Shown here: in pieces, positions 38,819 through 47,633 of the stretch
Position numbering within the stretch: position 1 is the first letter of the stretch
How the letters are laid out: each line of letters begins with the position of its first letter
Assembly: GCA_028291545.1 (NCBI GenBank)
Contig: JAQGHR010000052.1
Span: forward strand, 124,001 to 188,000
Reading direction: 5' to 3'
DNA from: Planctomycetota bacterium
Lineage (GTDB): Bacteria; Planctomycetota; Planctomycetia; Isosphaerales; Isosphaeraceae
DNA length: 64,000 nucleotides
Program-made: the position numbers and the translations under genes
Notes under the pieces: model-generated
What the model saw: only the letters and a program-made list of their open reading frames with translations
Databases searched by the model: none
What the model was told of the DNA's origin: nothing

Positions 38819-40917
38819 ATGCCTCAATTGTCAATATTCTTCCTGCAAAATACGTGCCATTTCCCGAAGTTCCGCGGGGGCGCGGGGCCGAGGACGTTGC
38901 ACCGGCAATCGCCAAGGTTCACCCCCGAGCTCGGGGCGTTAGAATCCCGGCGCCTGCTGGCGGCGGGCTCGGTCCTGCAGGCCAACGCCTCGGCGGCCGC
39001 GGCAGCGATCGGCATCCGGTCCATCGACGGCACCGGCAACAACCAGGCCAATCCCACCTGGGGAAGCGCCGGGGTCGACCTGCTGCGGATTGCTCCTGCG
39101 GCTTACGCCGACGGCATATCCTCGCCTGCCGGGGTGGACCGGCCCAGCGCGAGGGTCATCAGCAACACCATCGACGACCAGGGGAGTGCAGATGTCACCA
39201 GCGACCGATTCCTGTCGGCGATGGTCTACGCCTGGGGCCAGTTCATCGATCACGATCTCGACCTGACCCCCGGCGCCAGCCCGGCACTGCCGTTTAACAT
39301 CTCCGTGCCGGCCGGCGACCCGTCTTTCGACCCGACCGGCACCGGCACCCAGGTCATACCCTTGAGCCGATCGCTCACCGACCCGGCCACCGGCACAAGC
39401 ATGAGCAACCCGCTTCAACAGGTCAACGTGGTGACCGCCTGGCTCGACGGGTCGCAAGTTTATGGCTCGGACGCAGCGACCGCGACCAAACTCCGAACGC
39501 TCGTCGGCGGGCGGCTCAAGACCAGCCCGGGTCCTGACGGGGTGATCGGCACCGCGGACGACCTCTTGCCCTACAACAACAGCACCTACTTCCCCGACGG
39601 TGCGTTGCCGATGGCCAATGACGCCCATCTCGTGCCCGATAGCCAGCTCTTCGCGGCCGGGGACGTGCGGGCCAATGAGAACGACGAGTTGACCAGCCTG
39701 CAGACGCTCTTCGTCCGCGAGCACAACCGTATCGCGGACGCCCTCGGTCGGGCGAACCCGGGCCTGGCCGACGAGACGATCTACCAGATGGCGAGAGCTC
39801 GGGTCATCGGCGAGATGCAGGCGATCACCTACAATCAGTGGCTGCCCGCGCTGCTCGGGCCGGGTGCGCTGCGGTCGTACCGCGGCTACAACCCGGCCGT
39901 GAACCCTGGCATCGCCAATGAATTTCCGCCGCCGCCTTCCGCCTCGGCCACAGCCTGCTCGGCAACGATGTCGAGTTCCTCGGCAACGATGGCCGGCCCG
40001 TCGCCGACCCGATCGCCCTGAGCCAGGCGTTCTTCAACCCAGGAGTCATCGAGCGGAACGGCATCGCCTCCATCCTCAAGTATCTGTCGTCCGACCCATC
40101 CTCGGAGGTGGACACCCTGGTTGTCGACAGCGTCCGCAACTTCCTCTTCGGACCTCCGGGCGCCGGTGGTCTGGACCTTGCGAGCCTGAACATCCAGCGT
40201 GGCCGCGACCATGGCCTGGCCGACTACAACACCATCAGGGCCGCCTACAACCTGCCGCGAGTGACGAGCTTCGCGCAGATCACCTCCAATACGGACGTGC
40301 AGGCGAAGTTGCAATCACTCTACGGGAGTGTCGACAAGATCGATGCGTGGGTCGGCGCGCTGGCCGAGGACCACGTTGCGGGCGGGAGCACCGGCCCGCT
40401 GATTCGCGCCGTGCTGTCCGACCAGTTCGCACGACTGCGGGACGGCGACCGGTTCTGGTATCAGCGGGCCTTCAGCGACTCGACGGTACGGGAACTGGAC
40501 CGGACGTCGCTCTCCGACATCATCCGTCGCAACACCACGTTGTCGAACGTCCAGGACAACACGTTTTATTTCCGCATCGGAATCAGCGGCACCGTCTTCG
40601 GCGACGCCAACCGAGACGGACGCCTCGGCAGGCAAGAGCAGGGACTGTCCGGCAGAACGGTCGAGCTCCTCGACGTCGACACGGGCACAGTGGTAGCCAC
40701 GGCGACGACGGATAGACGCGGGCGGTACAGCTTCGACGTATCGAGCGGACTGAGGCTCGGACGCGTCCAGGTCCGGGTGAAACTCGCAGACGGTCAGTTC
40801 CAGACGACGAGCCCGCGAACGATCGCACTGACTCGCGGTGAGACGTTTGTGTCGTCCGTCGACCTCGGTGTTACAGGACGCTCGAAACCCTGGTCGATCG
40901 CCATGATGACGAAGTGA
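38819..40917 (+). pseudogene. Animal-type haem peroxidase, frameshifted, with LEPR-XLL-like N-terminus
   Basis: Two overlapping frames make one ~699-residue protein if one base is added near 39923-39927. The first frame (38819-40021) holds a LEPR-XLL-like sorting motif (ALESRRLLAAG), the distal haem motif WGQFIDHDLDLTP and LFVREHNRIADAL. The second, entered at 39925, continues FRLGHSLLGNDVEF with the expected proximal histidine, then NIQRGRDHGLADYN and a C-terminal SdrD/Cna-B-like domain (GTVFGDANRDGRLG). The break separates the distal and proximal haem regions, so the first-frame product should be inactive. AAGGTGG precedes ATG 38819. A T missing from the TTT at 39923-39925 could be a sequencing error or a true mutation. 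Confidence 0.85.
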
Positions 40918-41213
40918 TACGGCTCTCGGTCGTTTCCGCCCTCGCGGACACGACCGGGGCCATCTCTCAGGGTCGATACGCGGGCCCGTTCCTGAACCGT
41001 CCGCCTGTCCCCGGCCTATGCGATGCCGCAGGTCCATCGTCTGCAGGGCGATTGTAGCTTCGGTCTCGGGCACAGATTGCCAGCCTCGAGAATTCCCGGA
41101 TCGCCTCGATCTTGGGTCTCGCCTGTCAGGTTCATCCCCACTACAATCCTCGCGAGCGTGAGGACCCGTACGACGAGGTAGGCAGATCAAGCATCGTGCT
41201 GCTGGGGGCCGAA

Positions 41214-42986
41214 ATGGAGACCATGGTGGACACCGACGACGTCCCCGTTCAGGATCTTTTGGCCTTATGTTTATGTGATGATTTTCGACGCTTCGAGGGG
41301 GCCTCGGTCGCTCCAAATTTTTTCCAACCCGCGTTGGTGTGCGCCCTGGCGACCTACCTCCATTTGCAGCCCGATGAGATCTTGCTCGCGATCGTCCGGG
41401 ACAAGAAGAAGACTCCCCCGCACGCGGGCTGCGCCCTGACCACGAAGCGAATACATTGGGCCGCGCCCCTGACGGCGCGAACTCTGAAGACGGCCGACTG
41501 GACCGGCCCTCTCCGAGCCAACTCGATGGCCTATACCGACTTCCCGACGGAGCTGCCGAACTCCGATGGGCGATTCGCCGAGTCTACCATTGTCGAGGCC
41601 CACTTGCTCTCGCTGGAGGGTAGCGCCGCGCTCAAGGCGGCCATTGCCAGTTACCTCAAATGCCTTGCTCCCGTCGCCCTCGGCGAGGCCAGCCTCCCTT
41701 TCGCGGATGACGCAGGACTGGAACCGGCTCGCCAGGCCTGGCCGGCGGTGGTCGCGGGCGACGTCGAGATACGCCGGCTACAAAGTAATGTCGCCTCGAT
41801 CCGTCCCCGATCGTACCTGAGTTCACGCGGAGTCATTACGCCGCTGATCATCTTGATATGTGTAGGAATATTCGTGGCGATGGTCCTGTCGGGCATCTCG
41901 CCGATCGAGCCGGCCGTGCCTGCGATGGTCGGGTGGGGGGCGAGCTTCGGACCCTCCGTGGCCATGGATGGGCAGTGGTGGCGGCTCTTCACCTGCGTGT
42001 TCCTGCACTTCGGGGTGATTCACCTCGGCATGAACATGTGGTGCCTGATGTCCACCGGGCCGCTGGTGGAGCGACTCCTCGGGCGTCTCAACTTCGCCGC
42101 TTTGTACGTACTCTCCGGGGTCGGCGGGGCCATCGCGAGCCTCTGGTTCCATCCGATCGTGATCAGCGCGGGGGCCTCCGGCGCGATCTTCGGGGTCTTC
42201 GGCGGGCTCCTCGGCCATCTCGCCGTACGGCGGAATGAGCTCTCGTTCTCTCTGATCAAACCGCTTCGCAATGGCGCCCTGGCCTTCCTCGGTTACAACT
42301 TGCTGTTCGGCCTCTTCCTGCCTGGCATCGACATGGCGGCTCACGTCGGCGGGCTGGTCACCGGGTGCGCCGCCGGGCTGCTCCTGACCCTCGGATCGCT
42401 GGGCCCGAGCTCGACGGGTCGGATGCTGCGGCAAATGGGCGTCGTCGTGGCGATGTCGGTGGGGCTGGGACTTCTGGGCCATCAGGGGATCGACGCCGCC
42501 CGCCGCCAGGTGCTGGCCGATCCCCGGCTCGGTGCGCTCGTCCAGGACCAGCAATCCGTCGTCTCCGCGTGGAATGATTTTTCCGAGGCATCGCGACGTG
42601 TCCTCGCGCAGTTCGATGTCATCGGTTCCGAGATTGACGGATTCGTCCAGGACATCGACCGGGGCGCTCGATCCAACGAGGAACTCGTCCGGGTCCCGTC
42701 CGGCCTGAACGCACGCGTGCTCACTCTCCGGGACCGGATCATGGCGATGCCCGCCGCGAATGACGAGATCCGAACCATGCGTGACGGTCTCCTCTCCGCG
42801 TCCCGGCACCAGGGTGCGATCCTGGCCGCCCTGACGAGCTTTTTGCGAGACGGCGACGAGAGACACGTCACCGGCCCCGAGGGGTTCCAGGCGTCCCTCG
42901 CGGCCTACACGAAGGACTTCGCGGAGCTTGAGACGCGCCGCAATGCGTATATTCAGGCTCACGGCCTGATCCTCAAGGCGCCCTGA
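41214..42986 (+). CDS. Rhomboid family intramembrane serine protease with long N- and C-terminal extensions
   Basis: A 590-residue protein. Residues 1-200 form a soluble N-terminal region of unknown fold. The rhomboid core (about 205-400) has six membrane segments, with the HxxxN motif in FGVIHLGMNMWCL, the catalytic serine in SAGASGAIFG near 320 and the catalytic histidine in MAAHVGGLVTG near 375. The last ~160 residues are helical and charged. The protease would cut transmembrane segments in the membrane plane. The start ATG 41214 follows GGGGG. It lies among secreted-protein genes, but substrates are unknown. Confidence 0.92.
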   Translation: METMVDTDDVPVQDLLALCLCDDFRRFEGASVAPNFFQPALVCALATYLHLQPDEILLAIVRDKKKTPPHAGCALTTKRIHWAAPLTARTLKTADWTGPLRANSMAYTDFPTELPNSDGRFAESTIVEAHLLSLEGSAALKAAIASYLKCLAPVALGEASLPFADDAGLEPARQAWPAVVAGDVEIRRLQSNVASIRPRSYLSSRGVITPLIILICVGIFVAMVLSGISPIEPAVPAMVGWGASFGPSVAMDGQWWRLFTCVFLHFGVIHLGMNMWCLMSTGPLVERLLGRLNFAALYVLSGVGGAIASLWFHPIVISAGASGAIFGVFGGLLGHLAVRRNELSFSLIKPLRNGALAFLGYNLLFGLFLPGIDMAAHVGGLVTGCAAGLLLTLGSLGPSSTGRMLRQMGVVVAMSVGLGLLGHQGIDAARRQVLADPRLGALVQDQQSVVSAWNDFSEASRRVLAQFDVIGSEIDGFVQDIDRGARSNEELVRVPSGLNARVLTLRDRIMAMPAANDEIRTMRDGLLSASRHQGAILAALTSFLRDGDERHVTGPEGFQASLAAYTKDFAELETRRNAYIQAHGLILKAP

Positions 42987-43342
42987 TCCCTCCTGTACGG
43001 GGATGCTCCCTGTCCGTTGCCGGGCGGTTCACAACGATCTCGCGCGGATCTCGCTCGGACGTCAGCGGTCGCCCGGCCGATCCAGGCCGAGGCCGCCGTC
43101 CACGGCCACCGTCGCTGGGACATCCATCGGCCGCCGGACTGAGGACCGCCGGCCGCGAGCTTGCCCGTCCGGCTGGCGGTCGCCAGGCCGCTTCTTGGCA
43201 TGCGGTCGAGCGGGCGCGGCCGCACCAGGTCGGAAGAACATCGCGGAGTTCGTTATGCGCCTGACTGTTCTTGGCGCGCCGTGACCCCCGATTCTCGCCC
43301 GTTCGGGGCGGTACGTGTTTGGCGCGTCTTGTGCTCGCTTTT

Positions 43343-43434
43343 CCCGTGTTCTTGGTGGCGGCGGGCGTCCCTGCCCCTTCCAAGGAAGAATTCCAGGTAG
43401 GCGGGCAGGGCCGCCCGCTGCCACCAAGAACACC
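43343..43434. repeat. Long inverted repeat, MITE- or REP-like
   Basis: Arms at about 43343-43375 and 43402-43434 match in reverse complement at all but three or four of ~33 positions, sharing GTGTTCTTGGTGGC and CCCTGCCC. The 26-bp centre contains TTCC..GGAA pairs. A one-mismatch copy of 25 bp of the left arm occurs at 26973-26997, so this is a dispersed family. No transposase or target-site duplication was identified. Confidence 0.75.
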
Positions 43435-43577
43435 GGACACGCTAAACAGCGACTCGGGGCGAATGCCAAACCGTGCAACTACGAAGACAGCGGCAAGGCA
43501 GTCCTCCGCGCGCGTTGGGTCTGCTACCGATGACCTGAATACCTGACCTGATCACATGACCAAGATGCGCAAGGTGA

Positions 43578-43591
43578 CTGAGTTGACTCAG
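43578..43591. promoter_or_regulatory. Palindrome upstream of the MBG promoter
   Basis: CTGAGT-TG-ACTCAG is a perfect 6-bp inverted repeat, 75 bp upstream of the -35 box at 43666, in AT-rich DNA. It has the form of a dimeric regulator site; the regulator is unknown. Confidence 0.4.
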
Positions 43592-43665
43592 ATGCACATT
43601 AACTTTAAGGCATGCAAGGACGTTATTTTTCTTCAACAATACCATGCCTACCATAGAAAAGTTCT

Positions 43666-43695
43666 TTGACACATCGATAGCAAGGGGCCTATACT
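43666..43695 (+). promoter_or_regulatory. Sigma70-type promoter of the MBG-protein gene
   Basis: TTGACA (43666-43671) is exact consensus and TATACT (43690-43695) matches 5 of 6, with an 18-bp spacer. The start near 43702 gives a ~340-nt leader to the ATG at 44043. Confidence 0.75.
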
Positions 43696-43705
43696 CGGGT
43701 CCTGT

Positions 43706-43900
43706 CAGCGTAGGAGGCGTGCGTTCCGAGTAAATCCGGACTCCTCGCAGCGTCGCGAAACCCGAACGGGGGAGTCTCCCCGGCTCGGGCGATGGCCTGT
43801 CGTGGATTCGAAGATGAGCCGCCGGGGCACAATCGCGTTGCGATGCGCTCCGATCGGTTCCCGGGCCCTCTCAATGAGTAGCACCGATTTCGCTACTCAT
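43706..43900 (+). ncRNA. Candidate structured 5' leader RNA of the MBG gene
   Basis: Stacked potential hairpins start just after the predicted transcription start. GCG(T)AGGAG pairs with CTCCTCGC (about 43708-43748) and encloses TCCG-AGTAAATC-CGGA (43725-43740). A strong stem CCCGA/TCGGG with inner GGGGA/TCCCC lies at 43761-43789. GGCTCGGGCGATGGCC is at 43782-43797, and a perfect 9-bp hairpin ATGAGTAGC/GCTACTCAT at 43874-43900. Two of these elements also occur in the peroxidase leader (38434-38448 and 38467-38481). I do not recognise a known riboswitch. Confidence 0.5.
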
Positions 43901-44042
43901 CGAACGCTCCGCCGTCCGCGTCAACCCAAGCTGGGTGAATGACTCGTTATCAGGGCCTCAACGTCGGAGGCCCGAAGCCTTGGGACACACGCGCTGCCCG
44001 TCGGGCAAGCCGCCCATCGCCCCTCACAAGGAGCCGCCGTTA

Positions 44043-47000
44043 ATGTCTCTCATGAATTCCATGAAGGTCCTCTTGGGCCGACGCAAGACGCCCCGGGACC
44101 GCCGGGTTGCTACCGGCGCGTCACTCGCCGCCGAGGCCCGGAAGTACCGTAGCCATGCGGCGATCGTCGAGACCCTGGAAGACCGGGCCATGTTGTCGCT
44201 CACGGGCATCTCGGTCGCCGCGCAGGTAGGCGCGCTGACGTACGGAACGGCTGGGTCTGTGACATTCGTCATCACCGTGACACGTGGCAACAACGGTTCC
44301 GACTCGATCCCGCTTTTCGTCACGACGACACTCCCGTCCGGCGCGACATCAAGCTTCAGCCCGACACCGATTAGTTTCAGTGGTAACACGAAATCCGAGA
44401 CCTCGACGCTGACGATCTCGACTTCGGCAACGACGCCGGCCGCCACCACGACATTCACTGTCCAAGCGAGTGGAAATGGTACGGTGACAAATACCGGCAC
44501 CCTGACCGAGGGCGCGAGGGCACTGACGATCACAGCCGCGACCAACTCCAAAGTCTACGACGGGACAACCAACGCCACGGCGACACCCACCATCACGTCG
44601 GGCAGCCTGGTGAACGGCAACACGGCAACGCTGACCGAGGCATATGCGAGCAAGAACGCCGGCACCGGCCTGTCGCTGGTCCCGTCGGCTTCGATCTCCG
44701 ACGGCAACTCGGGCAACAACTACGCCGTGACGCTGGTCAACAACTCCACCGGCATCATCACGACCAAGGCGTTGACCGCGAATGGCGTTTCCGCGCCGCA
44801 GAGCAAGGTCTACAACGGCACCACGGCGGCGGCGGTCAGCGGCCTCGCCACGCTGCAGGCGGGGGAAATTCCCGGCAGCGGCACCTCGGGCGATGGCAGG
44901 CCCTACACCGGGGATACCGTAAGTCTGACGGGGACGGTCACCGGCACCTACAACAGCAAGGACGTGGCGACGGCGACGACGGTGACCTTCGGCGGGCTCT
45001 CCCTGACCGGCACCAGCAGCGTCAACTACTCATTCGCTCCCCCCACCCAGTCTGCCACGATCACGCCCAAGGCGCTGACCGCGAGCGGCCTGTCGGTGCC
45101 GGCGAGCAGGATCTACGACGGCACGACGGCGGCGGTGGTCAGCGGGACAGCATCGCTGCAGGCGACGGAGGCGGCCGGCAGCGGCAGCACGGGCGACGGC
45201 AAGCCCTACAATGTCGACAGCGTGGGCCTGACGGGCACGCCGACCGGCACGTACAACAGCAAGGACGTGGCGACGGCGGCGACCGTGACCTTCGGCGGCC
45301 TCTCGCTGACCGGCGCCGGCAACACGAATTACACGCTCACCCCCGCCACCCAGGCCGCAACCATCACGACCAAGGCGCTCACCGCGAGCGGGCTATCGGT
45401 GCCCGCGAGCAGGCCTTATAACGGCACGACGGCGGCGGTGGTGAGCGGGACGGCCGCGCTGCAGGCGACGGAGGCGGCCGGCAGCGGCAGCACCGGCGAC
45501 GGCAAGCCCTACAATGTGGACAGCGTGTCCCTGGCGGGGACGGCCACCGGCACCTACAACAGCAAGGACGTGGCGACGGCGACGACGGTGACCTTCGGCG
45601 GGCTCTCCCTGACCGGCACCGGCAACGCCAACTACACGCTGACTCCCCCGACTCAGGCGGCCACCATCACCAAGGCGGCGCTGACCGCCACCGCCGATAA
45701 CAAGGGCAAGGTCTACGGCGCCGCCGACCCGGCGCTCACCTACACGCTCTCCGGGACTCTCTTCAGCCCCGATACCGCGGCCGTGGTCAGCGGCGTGATC
45801 CTGTCTACCACGACCGGGGCGGCGGCGACGGCCGGGACGCACGCCATCACCGCCAGCGGGGGCACGGCGGCCAACTATGCGGTGACGACCGCCAACGGCA
45901 CGCTGACGGTCACCAAGGCGGCGGCGCTGACGGCGACGGCCGACGACCAGGGCAAGGTCTACGGCGCGGCAGACCCGACACTCACTTATACGGTGACGGG
46001 CGTGACCTATTACGGCGATTCGGCGCAAGCGGTCGTCAGCGGCGTGATCCTCTCCACCACGACCGGGGCGGCGGCGACGGCCGGGACGCACGCCATCACC
46101 GCCAGCGGGGGCACGGCGGCCAACTATGCGGTGACGACCGCCAACGGCACGCTGACCGTGACCAAGGCGGCGGCGCTGACCGCGACGGCCGACGACCAGG
46201 GCAAGGTCTACGGCGCGGCAGACCCGACACTCACCTACACCGTGACGGGCGTGACGTATTACGGCGACGTGGCCCAGTCGGTCGTCAGCGGCGTGATCCT
46301 CTCCACCACGACCGGGGCGGCGGCGACGGCCGGCACGCATACCATCACAGCCAGCGGCGGCACGGCGGCGAATTACGAAGTCAACACCGCCAACGGCACC
46401 CTCAACGTCTCACAGGCGCCGCTGACGGTCACAGCCAGCGATCGGTCGAAGACTTACGGCACGACCCTGTCGCTCGGGACCTCGGCATTCACGACCAGCG
46501 CCTTGCCGTACGGTGAGACGGTCGGCTCGGTGACTTTGAACAGCTCGGGCGCCACCAATACGGCCCCGGTTGGCTCCTACCCGATCATCGCGAGTGCGGC
46601 GACCGGCGGCACCTTCAGTGCCAGCAACTACGGCATCATTTACGCCGACGGCAGCCTGACGGTCAACCCGGCCGTGCTGATCATGACGGCCAACAATCAG
46701 AACATGGGCCACGGCGACGCGGTGCCGACGCTGACGTACGCCCTGAGTGGGTTCGTCAACAATGAGAATCCCGGCATCGTCACCGGTACGGCGAATAACT
46801 CGACCACGGGCACCTCGACCAGTTCGGCGGGCTATTATCCGATCACGGCCGGGGTGGGGACGCTGACGGCGCCCAACTACACGATCTCACCGGTCAACGG
46901 CCAGTTGACGATCCACCCCAAGGTCGCCGACGTCCGGATCCACTGGGGCATCAAGACGATTTCGATCGTGGGCCTGAACCGCAACCTGCCGTTCTTCAAC

Positions 47001-47423
47001 ATCACCGCGCTGGACGTCCTGTTCACCGACGACGTCAGCGGTGTGTCGGGCAACTCGGGCATCACGCTCACGAGCACGAACGGCGGCCCGTCGTACGCGT
47101 TCAACAGCAATAGTTATGCGGCCAATGACGCCGTCCGCGGCCTGCCGTCGGCGATCGGGATCGACAAGCTGTCGCTTGCCGTAAGCAACGGAATCACCGC
47201 GGCGGGCTTCCCGGCGATCTCCATTTACGGCCAGACCGCGTTTGGCTTCAACGTCCTGCCCGGCGACTTCAACAACGACGGCCAGGTCACGGCCTCCGAC
47301 TCGACTCAGGTCAGGAACCTGATCGCCGGCGTTTACAACGTCTGGGCCGACGTCAACGGCGACGGAGTGGTGGATGCCGCCGATGTGAACCTGATTCGAG
47401 CCAAGGTCGGCACCCATTACTGA
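44043..47423 (+). CDS. Secreted YDG/MBG-repeat protein with C-terminal dockerin domain
   Basis: A 1126-residue surface protein. The N-terminus carries a LEPR-XLL-like motif (VETLEDRAMLSL). After a beta-rich region, YDG-type units begin near 160 (KVYDGTTNATATPTI), with three ~101-residue units (VPASRIYDGTTAAVVSGTA), three ~83-residue MBG units (KVYGAADPTLTYTVTG) and two diverged MBG units. The C-terminus is a type I dockerin: two Ca-binding loops, PGDFNNDGQVTASDSTQ and ADVNGDGVVDAADVN. AAGGAG lies 9 nt before ATG 44043. Repeats probably form an adhesive stalk, while the dockerin implies a cohesin-like partner. Function is inferred from domains only. Confidence 0.92.
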   Translation: MSLMNSMKVLLGRRKTPRDRRVATGASLAAEARKYRSHAAIVETLEDRAMLSLTGISVAAQVGALTYGTAGSVTFVITVTRGNNGSDSIPLFVTTTLPSGATSSFSPTPISFSGNTKSETSTLTISTSATTPAATTTFTVQASGNGTVTNTGTLTEGARALTITAATNSKVYDGTTNATATPTITSGSLVNGNTATLTEAYASKNAGTGLSLVPSASISDGNSGNNYAVTLVNNSTGIITTKALTANGVSAPQSKVYNGTTAAAVSGLATLQAGEIPGSGTSGDGRPYTGDTVSLTGTVTGTYNSKDVATATTVTFGGLSLTGTSSVNYSFAPPTQSATITPKALTASGLSVPASRIYDGTTAAVVSGTASLQATEAAGSGSTGDGKPYNVDSVGLTGTPTGTYNSKDVATAATVTFGGLSLTGAGNTNYTLTPATQAATITTKALTASGLSVPASRPYNGTTAAVVSGTAALQATEAAGSGSTGDGKPYNVDSVSLAGTATGTYNSKDVATATTVTFGGLSLTGTGNANYTLTPPTQAATITKAALTATADNKGKVYGAADPALTYTLSGTLFSPDTAAVVSGVILSTTTGAAATAGTHAITASGGTAANYAVTTANGTLTVTKAAALTATADDQGKVYGAADPTLTYTVTGVTYYGDSAQAVVSGVILSTTTGAAATAGTHAITASGGTAANYAVTTANGTLTVTKAAALTATADDQGKVYGAADPTLTYTVTGVTYYGDVAQSVVSGVILSTTTGAAATAGTHTITASGGTAANYEVNTANGTLNVSQAPLTVTASDRSKTYGTTLSLGTSAFTTSALPYGETVGSVTLNSSGATNTAPVGSYPIIASAATGGTFSASNYGIIYADGSLTVNPAVLIMTANNQNMGHGDAVPTLTYALSGFVNNENPGIVTGTANNSTTGTSTSSAGYYPITAGVGTLTAPNYTISPVNGQLTIHPKVADVRIHWGIKTISIVGLNRNLPFFNITALDVLFTDDVSGVSGNSGITLTSTNGGPSYAFNSNSYAANDAVRGLPSAIGIDKLSLAVSNGITAAGFPAISIYGQTAFGFNVLPGDFNNDGQVTASDSTQVRNLIAGVYNVWADVNGDGVVDAADVNLIRAKVGTHY
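44766..45674 (+). repeat. Three tandem 303-bp YDG repeat units
   Basis: Units start at AAGGCG near 44766, 45069 and 45372, an exact 303-bp period coding 101 residues. The second and third are most alike, including synonymous positions, so they are recent duplications or are homogenised by recombination. Confidence 0.85.
45675..46424 (+). repeat. Three tandem ~249-bp MBG repeat units
   Basis: Anchored on GGCAAGGTCTACGGC at 45705, 45951 and 46200, giving periods of 246 and 249 bp. Units two and three are nearly identical in DNA, with long exact stretches such as around GCAGACCCGACACTCAC. Copy number may vary between strains, and assembly can collapse such units. Confidence 0.85.
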
Positions 47424-47483
47424 CCTTTCGACCCGTCGAGCGGCTCGCGCCCCTGACAGGGCTCGGGCCGTCGCAGGCCGGAA

Positions 47484-47572
47484 CCCCCGCCGCTCTCTCT
47501 GCGGCTCGGGGGCGAACATGCTGGAGGTAGGCGTGGGGAAAGGATCTCCCCTTCTCCCGGGAGCGCCGGGAG
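47484..47572 (+). terminator. Cluster of three hairpins after the MBG gene
   Basis: CCCCCGCCGC/GCGG-CT-CGGGGG (47484-47512), GGGGA/TCCCC (47535-47551) and CTCCCGG/CCGGGAG (47554-47572) follow each other. The first is a probable terminator lacking a T run. The others could lie in the leader of the PEP-CTERM gene that starts at 47634. Confidence 0.5.
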
Positions 47573-47633
47573 TCCGTGAGAACCGTCGGTGTCCTTAATA
47601 TGCGCCAAGTCGAACCTGAAGAGGATTCACGAA

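Larger units (their letters stand above)
42987..44042. other. Large intergenic region: repeat, operator-like palindrome, promoter and structured leader
   Basis: Over 1 kb with no supportable gene. The first ~330 bp are very GC-rich and show nothing clear. A long inverted repeat occupies 43343-43434. An AT-rich stretch (about 43540-43700) holds a palindrome and a strong promoter, followed by a ~340-nt structured leader for the MBG gene. Short open frames crossing the inverted repeat on both strands are not considered genes. Confidence 0.6.

Noticed and set aside
39915..39935. Programmed -1 frameshifting in the peroxidase gene
   Set aside because: The site TGAATTTCCG is not a standard X XXY YYZ slippery heptamer, and peroxidases are not known to need recoding. 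An indel is the simpler explanation.
43062..43546. Overlapping frames on both strands across the long inverted repeat
   Set aside because: The similar peptides on both strands arise from the inverted repeat itself, not from genes.
43706..43900. c-di-GMP (GEMM) or fluoride riboswitch in the MBG leader
   Set aside because: The short GCGATGG stretch is reminiscent, but the conserved core sequences of either class are not present in order.
45393..46340. Minus-strand frame antisense to the MBG repeats
   Set aside because: It is a repetitive His/Arg/Gly/Val-rich translation that mirrors the repeat units, with no gene signals.
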